Shown piece by piece: positions 1 to 6,494 of a DNA stretch of 31,587 nt; position 1 is the stretch's first letter; every line of letters begins with the position of its first letter. A program made the position numbers and the translations under genes. This DNA comes from a virus: positions 1 to 31,587 of the IMG/VR virus record IMGVR_UViG_3300050019_000099, one strand, 5' to 3'. The notes under the pieces were generated by a model that saw nothing but the letters and a program-made list of their open reading frames with translations, had not been told where the DNA came from and made no database searches.

Positions 1-51
1 GAACCCCTTCACCTTCGCCCTGTCGTTCGGGACGGTGTTGCTCTTGCTCAT
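1..51 (-). CDS. Partial CDS, N-terminus of a head/connector-region gene
   Basis: An ATG at 51-49 opens a frame that runs off the window edge after 17 codons (MSKSNTVPNDRAKVKGF). The Shine-Dalgarno AAGGAG overlaps the TAA stop of the preceding gene, the same stop/SD arrangement used elsewhere here. It is Lys-rich and too short to identify. Its place after the major capsid and decoration-like genes suggests a head or head-tail connector gene, but that is position only. Confidence 0.6.
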   Translation of the reverse strand, partial: MSKSNTVPNDRAKVKGF

Positions 52-61
52 GGCTCGCTCC

Positions 62-562
62 TTAGACGGCGTAGCCGACGGCGTGGACGGTGAAGTTCGA
101 TGTGCCGGTCGTGACGACACCGACGTTCTTGTGTGCGGTGGCGACGATGCCCTGGGCACCGAAGCTCAGGTTCAGCACTCCGCTCGCCGGGATCTTGTAC
201 GTTGGGGTGAGCGCGGTCTTAGCGGACGCTGTGTCGGCCTCGAGCTTGACGGTGATGGCGAGCGTGGCGTCGTTGGTGATCGAGAGCGCCGTGATGTGGA
301 TCGACTTACCGGCGCCCGGGTCTGCGATCAGCTCGACGTCGCTCTGGGCCGCGGCGTAGTTGCCGATGCCGTTGACCGGCGTGCCCATCTGGGCGGTGGA
401 GACGACGTTGACGTTCTGGTTGCCGGAAGCGTCTACGGACTCCGGCACCCATGTGGTTCCACCGTCGGACGTGCCCTCGTTCTTGACCACGCCGATGGTG
501 ATGTCGGCCACGTTCGTGACCTTGACCGGCAGAGGCGCCGGAGTGAGGAACGGGATGCTCAT
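62..562 (-). CDS. Putative capsid decoration/head fibre protein
   Basis: A 166-residue protein encoded directly after the major capsid gene. It begins MSIPFLTPAPLPVKV and is rich in Ala, Thr, Val and Gly with a regular beta-strand-like pattern, as expected for a beta-sandwich surface protein. I see no signal peptide, membrane segment or catalytic motif. The start is supported by AAAGGAAG 8 nt upstream. Small proteins immediately after the capsid gene are commonly decoration or head-stabilising proteins in HK97-type phages. I cannot name the family, so the function is an inference from position and composition. Confidence 0.6.
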   Translation of the reverse strand: MSIPFLTPAPLPVKVTNVADITIGVVKNEGTSDGGTTWVPESVDASGNQNVNVVSTAQMGTPVNGIGNYAAAQSDVELIADPGAGKSIHITALSITNDATLAITVKLEADTASAKTALTPTYKIPASGVLNLSFGAQGIVATAHKNVGVVTTGTSNFTVHAVGYAV

Positions 563-584
563 GTGACGCTTCCTTTCACACCCC

Positions 585-644
585 GTGACCCGGCGGGTGC
601 CTCTCGCCCACGATGGGGTGGAGAGGCTACCCGCTTCGGGTCAC
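585..644 (-). other. Long imperfect RNA hairpin between capsid and decoration genes
   Basis: Outer arms GTGACCC (585-591) and GGGTCAC (638-644) pair perfectly. Next inwards GCGGGT pairs with ACCCGC, and then GCCTCTC (599-605) with GAGAGGC (620-626). The 60-nt element fills most of the gap between the capsid stop (657) and the next start (562). No T-run follows on the transcribed strand, so it is not a textbook terminator. It may attenuate or stabilise the abundant capsid transcript. Confidence 0.6.
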
Positions 645-656
645 GTAAGGCTTCGG

Positions 657-2183
657 TTACTGCACCCTCAGGCCGACGATGGAGCTCTGCGCCGTCGGGT
701 GGTAGCACTTGAGCGTCTCGTTGACGAGCAGCGAGAACGGATAGCTTATGCCGCTGCGTGCGAGGTCCCAGTAGGTGTAGGGACGACGGACGTCGAGCGC
801 CCATCCGCGGGACTCACGCGAGTAGGCGTAGGGCACCTTCTCCGTGAGGAACAGGATGGTGCCGTCGGGGAACTCGGGATGCGCCCAGAAGTCGATCGAG
901 GGCTGCTGGCCGTCCAGCATGCTCCCGGCGAACTTGTTGACGTACCCACCGACGTACGCACCACCGACGAACCGGCCGCGCTCGGCGGTCAGATCGATGC
1001 GGTTGGTGAAGCCGCTGTTGATGCCCATGAGGGCGTTGGAGACGGCCGCGATGGTGTTCGCAGAGCCGACACCCAGTGTCGGGCTGATCTTGAGGCTCGA
1101 CCACAGGTTCTGCAGGATGTAGTCGAACTCGGCAATCCCTGAGCCTGTGGGGGTCAGGATGTTGCCGGCGGCGTTGTAGGTGAAGTGGTTCTGGGACAGG
1201 GCCTTGCCGTAGATCGTGTTCTTCTGCGACCAGGCGATGTAGCCCTCGTACTGGTTGGCGTTGGCCGTGCCGTCCGCCGTGCCGTGCGTCGCGCCGCTGG
1301 CCGCTCCACCGTAGACCTGACATGCGGTCTCGGTGATGTACGTCTGGCCGGTCGGGACGGTCCATGCGGTGCCGAGCACCGTCGAGGACGTGGACGGATG
1401 GGCGAGCTGGGTGGCAGGATCCACGAGCGCGGCAGCAGCAGCCGAGGCACCAGCGTAGATCTTGTAACCGACCGCACCGGGGACCGGGTTCCATGCGAGC
1501 TTCGCGCACAGCTGCGACGCACCGGTGTTGGAGGCGGTGATGTCCTGGCCCACGGACTCTCCGAGCTTCGCGTTGGCGATGACCGCACCCTTGACAGGGT
1601 CGGAGGTGGCGCTGGCGAGCGTGCCCTGATAGGTGAGGGCGGTGACGACGTAGTGGGCGACCGACGTGTACGAGCCGGTCCCCACGCCTGCCGCGGTGCC
1701 ATCGGAGGTACCGTCGACCAGTGCGGTGCGGTTGCCGCCGAACAGGTTCATCTCCTCGAGCCTGAACAGTGCGGAGAGCAGCGTCGCGGTCTCAGCGCCG
1801 AAGGGATCGTCAAACTCCTTCGCGGCGTCGATGGCCTCGAGGTTGACCTCACCCTTGATGGCCTGCGTCGCGTAGGGCGCCTGGAAAGTCGTGGCGTTGG
1901 CGTCCAGCGCAGAACCGACGGCGGCCTCAGCCGAGCCGAGCGCGCCGGCGAACGAGAAGCTGGACGGGAAGCCCATCATGACCTTGAAGTCGGCCGTGAG
2001 GGCGCCACGTGCGGCCGTGTCGGTCGGCGTGCGGCGCCGCAGGCCGTTGAAGAACGGGAGCATGAGCTTTGCCTGGGGCTCCAGGTTGACACCGTCGAAG
2101 CCTGAGCTCGATGCACTCAGCGCCTTCTCGATGTCCCCACCGTAGCCGAGCAGGGTGGCGAGCTTTGAGAGGTTGCCATTCAT
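657..2183 (-). CDS. Major capsid protein, HK97-like, with inserted FN3/Ig-like domain
   Basis: A 508-residue protein directly downstream of the protease-scaffold gene, the standard position of the major capsid protein. The first ~150 residues (helical start, 'EPQAKLMLPFFNGLRRRTP', 'FDDPFGAETATLLSALFRLEEMNLFGG') and the last ~200 (FWAHPEFPDGTILFLTEKVPY) resemble HK97-fold capsid proteins. Between residues ~155 and 300 lies an insertion with the fibronectin-III/Ig signature L-A-W-N-P-V-P-G-A-V-G-Y-K-I-Y (about 229-243), flanked by Thr/Ser/Gly-rich strands. Such insertions usually project from the capsid surface. The length exceeds the usual 300-400 residues because of it. The start ATG is preceded by AAAGGA at a rather long distance. 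Confidence 0.85.
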   Translation of the reverse strand: MNGNLSKLATLLGYGGDIEKALSASSSGFDGVNLEPQAKLMLPFFNGLRRRTPTDTAARGALTADFKVMMGFPSSFSFAGALGSAEAAVGSALDANATTFQAPYATQAIKGEVNLEAIDAAKEFDDPFGAETATLLSALFRLEEMNLFGGNRTALVDGTSDGTAAGVGTGSYTSVAHYVVTALTYQGTLASATSDPVKGAVIANAKLGESVGQDITASNTGASQLCAKLAWNPVPGAVGYKIYAGASAAAAALVDPATQLAHPSTSSTVLGTAWTVPTGQTYITETACQVYGGAASGATHGTADGTANANQYEGYIAWSQKNTIYGKALSQNHFTYNAAGNILTPTGSGIAEFDYILQNLWSSLKISPTLGVGSANTIAAVSNALMGINSGFTNRIDLTAERGRFVGGAYVGGYVNKFAGSMLDGQQPSIDFWAHPEFPDGTILFLTEKVPYAYSRESRGWALDVRRPYTYWDLARSGISYPFSLLVNETLKCYHPTAQSSIVGLRVQ

Positions 2184-2229
2184 GGCGTGTCGTCGTCCTT
2201 TCGATCCTTGACGGGTGGGACTTCGTGCC

Positions 2230-3828
2230 TTACGGCCTGCGGGACAGGTGATGGCGGACGGCCTGACCCATCTGGGCCGCGACCGCCTTCATGACCGACT
2301 GCTCGGCTTCGAGCGGATCTCCGTGCGCGGCCTCGAGGGCGGCATGCTGATCGCCAGCCTCCATCGCCTTGAGCACGGGGTCCCCGGCCGCGACCATGTT
2401 CTCGGGCAGCGGCTCGGCGATCTCCTTGGACTCGGCCTTGGCGACCTCGCCACCACCGAGAAGCTCGGCGATGACAGCCTTCGCGCCAGCGGTCGCAGCA
2501 TCCTGAAGCGTGACGCCCATCGTGGCACCGGGCGTCACGGCAGGAGCATTCTCGCAGCCCGCGGGAGCACCCGGAGCGGCGGGAACCTCGGCCTTGGTGA
2601 CGGTCGAGGGGGTCGAGGTGGACGGTGTCGAGGCGGACGACGGTGTAGAGGTGGACGGGGTGGTGGTACCGGTGCTGGTGCTGGTGGTGCCAGTGGTGCT
2701 CGGAGTGCTCTTGGAGCCGAAGCGCTTCTCGAACTCGCTGCGGACGTCCTCGTCCTTGCACATCGTCACGTCGGACGGCGTGCTCGAGGATGGCGTCGAG
2801 GATGAGGGCGGCGTGCTCGAGGATGGCGTCGAGGATGAGGACGGCGTGCTCGAGGATGAGCCGGTGGACGTGCTGGTCGAGGACCCGCTCAGGGTCGAGA
2901 CCATGTCACCGACGACGGACAGGGCCTGCTGGGCCTGCGCCAGTGCATCGGGATCAGAGCCGACCGAGCTGAGAAGCGTACTGATCTGGCTGAGCGCTGA
3001 CGAGACGTCGGACCCCTTGAGGACCTCCCTCTCCTGCAGAGCCTTGGCGACCGCGACCGTCTGATCGATGGTCCCCAGCGCCTTCACGATTCCTGCGTCC
3101 ATGCCTGTTCCTTTCGCTGACTGCGGCGCTGCCGCCTTGTTGACGAACTCTCCGATCATCTCTTCAGGCGGCCCGAGAACGATCTGGTCGCCGTTGGAAC
3201 CCCATGCGCACTCGAAGGTGCGCCCGTCAGCCTCGAACCTCACGCGGTCCACAGACCAGTCCACAACCACGCCGAGGTGCGCCTTGGATACCGCGCCGGC
3301 GATCTGCTCGCCGCGCTCCTGGTAGCTCCCGGACAGGTTTCGCATGGGCGTCCTTCCTTCGGGCTCATCGAACATCTCAGCCTTGACCACTGAGATCACG
3401 GCACGGGGGTTGGCTGGTACGTCGACCAGGCTGATCTCGATGAGCTCCAGCACGTCGATCACGGTGGTGCCACCGCTGCGGTGCGAGCTCAGCGCCTTGC
3501 CGCCGATGGAGAAGCCCTTGAGGATGCCCTCCTTGACCTTCGTGAGGGCCGCTTCGCCGTCAGGGGTGTCGGAGAGGTAGACGCAGATGTCGATCGCTTG
3601 GCGGGCCTCGTCGGGCACCCACCCCTCAAGGCGACCGACGGCGATCGGCTGGTGCATCTCACGGATGCCTAGACGATCAGCGCCCTCCTCGAACGCGGCC
3701 ACGGCCACGGAGAAGGGAACCTCGTCGCCCTGCTTGTCCTCGAACGCGTCAGTGGCGCAGCCGTATACCAGCCGCTGCTCAGCGTCGAACTTGGTGATTG
3801 CGAAGCCGAACGAGACGCGGCGCTTCAC
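2230..3828 (-). CDS. Prohead protease (XkdF-like) fused to scaffold region
   Basis: I chose the GTG at 3828 (532 residues) over the GTG at 3843 because AAGGGGG lies 5 nt before it, whereas the upstream GTG has no SD. The N-terminal ~150 residues match the XkdF/HK97 prohead serine protease fold: 'REMHQPIAVGRLEGW' with a candidate catalytic His59, 'LKGFSIGGKA' with candidate Ser107, and 'LELIEISLVDVPANP'. A mixed middle region (~150-310) is followed by a Ser/Thr/Pro linker of ~100 residues (~315-420). The last ~110 residues are Ala/Glu-rich and helical, typical of a scaffold or delta domain. It presumably nucleates assembly of the downstream capsid protein and then cleaves itself and the scaffold. 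The linker is encoded by tandem DNA repeats. Confidence 0.85.
   Translation of the reverse strand: MKRRVSFGFAITKFDAEQRLVYGCATDAFEDKQGDEVPFSVAVAAFEEGADRLGIREMHQPIAVGRLEGWVPDEARQAIDICVYLSDTPDGEAALTKVKEGILKGFSIGGKALSSHRSGGTTVIDVLELIEISLVDVPANPRAVISVVKAEMFDEPEGRTPMRNLSGSYQERGEQIAGAVSKAHLGVVVDWSVDRVRFEADGRTFECAWGSNGDQIVLGPPEEMIGEFVNKAAAPQSAKGTGMDAGIVKALGTIDQTVAVAKALQEREVLKGSDVSSALSQISTLLSSVGSDPDALAQAQQALSVVGDMVSTLSGSSTSTSTGSSSSTPSSSSTPSSSTPPSSSTPSSSTPSDVTMCKDEDVRSEFEKRFGSKSTPSTTGTTSTSTGTTTPSTSTPSSASTPSTSTPSTVTKAEVPAAPGAPAGCENAPAVTPGATMGVTLQDAATAGAKAVIAELLGGGEVAKAESKEIAEPLPENMVAAGDPVLKAMEAGDQHAALEAAHGDPLEAEQSVMKAVAAQMGQAVRHHLSRRP
2777..2860 (-). repeat. 33-bp tandem repeat encoding the Ser/Thr/Pro linker
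   Basis: A 33-bp unit starting GGCGTGCTCGAGGATGGC occurs twice in near-perfect tandem (2777-2809 and 2810-2842), with a partial third copy to about 2860. It encodes SSSTPSSSTPP-type sequence on the minus strand. A second low-complexity block at about 2605-2700 encodes further STPST/TGTTST sequence. The array probably changes length by slippage or recombination. Confidence 0.75.
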
Positions 3829-3850
3829 GGCGACCCCCTTCACCGCGAAG

Positions 3851-3856
3851 GTTATA
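3851..3856 (-). promoter_or_regulatory. Possible -10 element before the protease/capsid genes
   Basis: The only gap of appreciable size in the head operon (3844-3902) contains TATAAC on the minus strand (3856-3851), preceded by TGTGTAGG. No good -35 is visible. If used, transcription would begin about at the GTG of 3843, giving a very short leader before the SD-backed GTG at 3828. It could boost protease and capsid expression. Weak evidence. Confidence 0.3.
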
Positions 3857-3902
3857 CCTACACATGAGCCTTAGGGGAAGGAGCGAACGAAAGTGGACCG
3901 AA

Positions 3903-4310
3903 CTACACGTGGCCCTTCATCTTCCGCTTGAACTCAGCGTTGAACGCCTTGGACGCAGCAAGCTTCGCCTCGTCGAGCTTGCCGGGCCAGATAGTCTCGC
4001 CGGCCAGTGACGCCGGGCTCCTGCGCACGTTGAGCACGCACGGCGTGTAGTAGATCCCGCCCAGGTCGACACTCACGGTGGTGAGCTTCTCGCCGCGGGC
4101 CTTCATGCCCAAGTGGTGCGTGCGCTTATAGGCGACGTCCGAGGTCTTCTTGCGGGTGGCGATGTTCTGTCGCAACCCCCGCTGGGGCGGGTACTTCATC
4201 AGCGCGCCGTGCCAGCCGGCGGCCGCGAAGGCGAGCGCCTTCATCACGGACTCGGGATAGTGCTTGAGGCCGTCCGACACCTTCATTTCGAAGACTGGCT
4301 CGTCACTCAT
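3903..4310 (-). CDS. Hypothetical head/connector protein (gp10-like size and position)
   Basis: A 135-residue basic protein. The ATG at 4310 overlaps the stop of the preceding gene as ATGA, with GAGGCG upstream; an in-frame ATG 54 nt upstream is less likely. It contains 'GWHGALMKYPPQRGLRQNIATRKKTSDVAYKRTHHLG' and ends in a charged helix (AEFKRKMKGHV). Size, charge and position between Mu-F-like and protease genes suggest a head-completion or HK97-gp10-like tail-connector protein. I do not recognise it firmly. Confidence 0.65.
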   Translation of the reverse strand: MSDEPVFEMKVSDGLKHYPESVMKALAFAAAGWHGALMKYPPQRGLRQNIATRKKTSDVAYKRTHHLGMKARGEKLTTVSVDLGGIYYTPCVLNVRRSPASLAGETIWPGKLDEAKLAASKAFNAEFKRKMKGHV

Positions 4311-4486
4311 CTGTAGCGCCTCACGAACCCATGCCCTGGCACCGGCCAGTCGTGACAGACCCACGGAGGTGTAGGGTCACCATCAAGGTAGAGAGTGGGC
4401 GACTTAGGTGTCCTCTTTCCGCGTGCCAGCAGAGCGAATGCCACCGCTCCTGTAACTGTCAGGATCGCCAACAGCACTTCACTCAT
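4307..4486 (-). CDS. Small single-pass membrane protein
   Basis: A 59-residue protein starting MSEVLLAILTVTGAVAFALLARGKR. An N-terminal hydrophobic helix (residues ~4-20) is followed by a basic stop-transfer segment and a Trp/Pro-rich soluble tail. It overlaps the Mu-F-like gene at its 5' end by 8 nt (ATGAGTGA) and the next gene by ATGA, so it is translationally coupled on both sides. A membrane protein is unexpected inside a head-assembly operon. Function unknown. Confidence 0.6.
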   Translation of the reverse strand: MSEVLLAILTVTGAVAFALLARGKRTPKSPTLYLDGDPTPPWVCHDWPVPGHGFVRRYR

Positions 4487-5291
4487 CGTCTTGCTCTTCC
4501 TCGGTCCCGTCAGGCAGCACGATCGTCCGCCCGCACCGACAACCGGTATGCAGTGGAGGCGTCGTAGCGGGGTCGTCCATCTGCACTTCGGTCTGGTCGA
4601 GCCCGTCGCACTCTGAGCAGACGGCTTCATCCTCAGCCGTGTCGAATATGCCCCCCGGAGCGTTTAGCTGCTGCGCGGTCATGTTCTCGGCGATCGCATT
4701 GAGGCGCGTCGTCTCAGTGATGCCCACCTGATCGGCCTTGTAGGGCGACAGGTACGGTGCGAGGCGGTTCTCGAGGTCGCCTGCGCTCATCTCCGGGTCG
4801 TGATAGTAGTTCGTGACCTCCGCCACGATCTTGCCGGTGACGGTCTGCGATATGGACTTGATGCCACCGACGTCGTGCAGCCCCTGTGCGAGCGCCGCGG
4901 CCTGGCGCGCGGCCTCACTTGCGACCGGCAGCGCCAACGCCTTTGTAACGCGGTCGAGGTTGACGTTGTAGCGCGCCAGCATCTGACGCGGGTCCAGCGG
5001 CGCCCACTTGTAGCGCTTGCCCTCGAAGAAGGCGTTGTGGCCGTTGCACACGATGATAGCCGCCTTGGCCGCACCATCGCGCACACCTGCCTCGATCGTA
5101 TCAGCGATTGCCCCGAGCACCAGCGGGTCGCGCAGCCCCCCCACGTCGCCGCCTGTGGCGCCGGGACGCGGTATCGCGGCCTTCACCTGCCGCCATGCGT
5201 CGGCGTAGGCGCGCTTGGTGGACGCGACGAACGCCGCCTCGGCCTTGGCGCATGCCTGGCGAACCTCGGGACGGTTGGAGGACAGCTTCAC
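4479..5291 (-). CDS. Phage Mu F-like / SPP1 gp7-like head morphogenesis protein
   Basis: About 270 residues from the GTG at 5291, which overlaps the upstream stop as GTGA. The N-terminal half is helical. The C-terminal half carries the Mu-F/SPP1-gp7 signature: 'VGITETTRLNAIAENMTAQQL', then a Cys pair (CSECDG) and the closing 'PPLHTGCRCGRTIVLPDG', which normally forms a Cys/His site. Family members are minor head proteins that travel with the portal and often enter the cell with the DNA. The position downstream of the portal gene fits. The acidic C-terminal tail (GTEEEQDDE) is unremarkable. Confidence 0.85.
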   Translation of the reverse strand: MKLSSNRPEVRQACAKAEAAFVASTKRAYADAWRQVKAAIPRPGATGGDVGGLRDPLVLGAIADTIEAGVRDGAAKAAIIVCNGHNAFFEGKRYKWAPLDPRQMLARYNVNLDRVTKALALPVASEAARQAAALAQGLHDVGGIKSISQTVTGKIVAEVTNYYHDPEMSAGDLENRLAPYLSPYKADQVGITETTRLNAIAENMTAQQLNAPGGIFDTAEDEAVCSECDGLDQTEVQMDDPATTPPLHTGCRCGRTIVLPDGTEEEQDDE

Positions 5292-6043
5292 CGGGGCAGC
5301 CTGTAGGCCACACGGCAGACGGAGTCGAACATCGCGAGCCACTGATTGTAATCGGCGAGTGCCCACGCATCGCCGGGCATCGGCATCATCTCAATCGCGC
5401 CGGACAGGATCTTCGTCTCGGGACTCACGAGCATGCCCGCCATGAGCACCGTGTCCTCCTTGAGGATGCCCCGCACGTCGTCCCACCCGGGCAAGTGCGG
5501 CTTCGGTGCCGATACCTCGACAGACTCCGCGACCTGCGCCTGCTCCTCAACCACCAGCGAAGCATCAGCCGGCGGATCCTTTGACACTTCTGGGCGCACG
5601 CCGTTCTCCGCCGCGTTGTGCACCTTCATGTGGCCGCCCAGCGCGTTGCCCGTCCCGAACGTCCTGTGGCGCACGCTGCACTCGTAGTCCCCGCTTGCCC
5701 CCATCGCACTCTCCTTCGCTCTGCGTGCCTTGGCCTCGCCCACCTTGCGCGAGTGGTCCTTCGCGGCGCACTCGGCGCAGCGCTGCGTGTTGTGAGCCCG
5801 CCCCGTGATGTCGCACCCGCAGTCGACGCAGAGACGTGGCTCAGGGACGACCGGCAGCTTCGGATGGCTGAACGCGTGCAGCGCCAGCTCCCTGTGCGTG
5901 GAGAAGTGCTCGTGGCACGTGGGGCACTCGAACGCGCCGAACGCACGCACCTCATCGTGCCTCGCGACGTGACGAGCCAGCGCCTCCCCGCTTGAGAAGC
6001 GGAAGTGGCAGGTAGGACACTCGTACGGAGACTCTTGGATCAC
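5288..6043 (-). CDS. Multi-C2H2 zinc-finger protein in the head operon
   Basis: A 251-residue protein from a GTG (GTGA overlap with the preceding gene; GGAGAGG upstream). Finger 1 is canonical: YECPTCHFRFSSGEALARHV.. with C9, C12, H25, H29. Finger 2 is FECPTCHEHFSTHRELALHA.. with C40, C43, H56, H60. A zinc ribbon follows with C72, C75, C89, C92, then a basic linker. Finger 3 (C122, H138, H142) has Arg where the second Cys should be, and contains NALGGHMKVH, close to the QALGGH of plant-type fingers. Residues ~150-251 are an unrelated acidic then mixed domain ending WLAMFDSVCRVAYRLPR. It is probably nucleic-acid binding; its role beside portal and Mu-F genes is unknown. Eukaryote-style finger arrays are rare in phages. 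Confidence 0.85.
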   Translation of the reverse strand: MIQESPYECPTCHFRFSSGEALARHVARHDEVRAFGAFECPTCHEHFSTHRELALHAFSHPKLPVVPEPRLCVDCGCDITGRAHNTQRCAECAAKDHSRKVGEAKARRAKESAMGASGDYECSVRHRTFGTGNALGGHMKVHNAAENGVRPEVSKDPPADASLVVEEQAQVAESVEVSAPKPHLPGWDDVRGILKEDTVLMAGMLVSPETKILSGAIEMMPMPGDAWALADYNQWLAMFDSVCRVAYRLPR

Positions 6044-6216
6044 CGCTTACACCTCTCCATGAGGTTCCTACCGGCCCGAAGCATGATCTGTGCTGCCATC
6101 AGCGCGTCCCTGCGAGCCTGCTCGGCGTTGTGCGCGGACAGGTGCGAGTCGGCGGACAAGAGCCGCCGTTGCGCGTTCGCGAGTGCGGTCCTCGTCTCTG
6201 CGTACGGCGACTCCAT
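6040..6216 (-). CDS. Small helical protein (58 aa)
   Basis: ATG at 6216 with GAGGGGGG just upstream, and a GTGA overlap with the zinc-finger gene. The product (MESPYAETRTALANAQRRLL... to NLMERCKR) is Ala/Arg-rich and predicted to be a long amphipathic helix. It is too short for family assignment. It may be a structural or assembly peptide; the evidence is gene packing and SD only. Confidence 0.6.
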   Translation of the reverse strand: MESPYAETRTALANAQRRLLSADSHLSAHNAEQARRDALMAAQIMLRAGRNLMERCKR

Positions 6217-6226
6217 GTGCCCCCCT

Positions 6227-6490
6227 CTAGGCCAGCGTGTAGCTATGCTCGAAGTTCTCCGCGGACACGTACGACGGTGCCCAGTGGTCCAGCCCGAACA
6301 CGAAGTATCCGCCGGCCTCGTGCTCGACGCGGCAGCGCTCTACATCGATCGTGGCGCGCAGGAGATACGGCCGCTGGGCCTCGATCAGAGCAACGCGCTC
6401 CTTGTTCGTCTCAGCCGAGGACAGGTCGACGCCCTCCGTGGCCGCGACCTCCTCCAGCGCCGCCGTGCTCATACGAATCAGTGGCTTCAT
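6227..6490 (-). CDS. SAP/HeH-like small protein
   Basis: An 87-residue protein whose N-terminal ~35 residues (MKPLIRMSTAALEEVAATEGVDLSSAETNKERVALIEAQ) fit the helix-extended-loop-helix pattern of SAP/HeH/Rho-N domains. The remainder contains 'GGYFVFGLDHWAPSYVSAENF' and may form a small beta domain. The SD AAGGAG overlaps the end of the portal gene. HeH/SAP domains near head genes often bind DNA or tether to other head proteins; no specific role can be assigned. Confidence 0.65.
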   Translation of the reverse strand: MKPLIRMSTAALEEVAATEGVDLSSAETNKERVALIEAQRPYLLRATIDVERCRVEHEAGGYFVFGLDHWAPSYVSAENFEHSYTLA

Positions 6491-6494
6491 CCCT

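Noticed and set aside
1185-2105. 306-codon open frame on the plus strand
   Set aside because: Antisense shadow of the capsid gene; no SD or domain and Arg/Gly-rich composition.
3828-3843. GTG at 3843 as the protease start
   Set aside because: No SD before it, whereas the GTG at 3828 has AAGGGGG at 5 nt.
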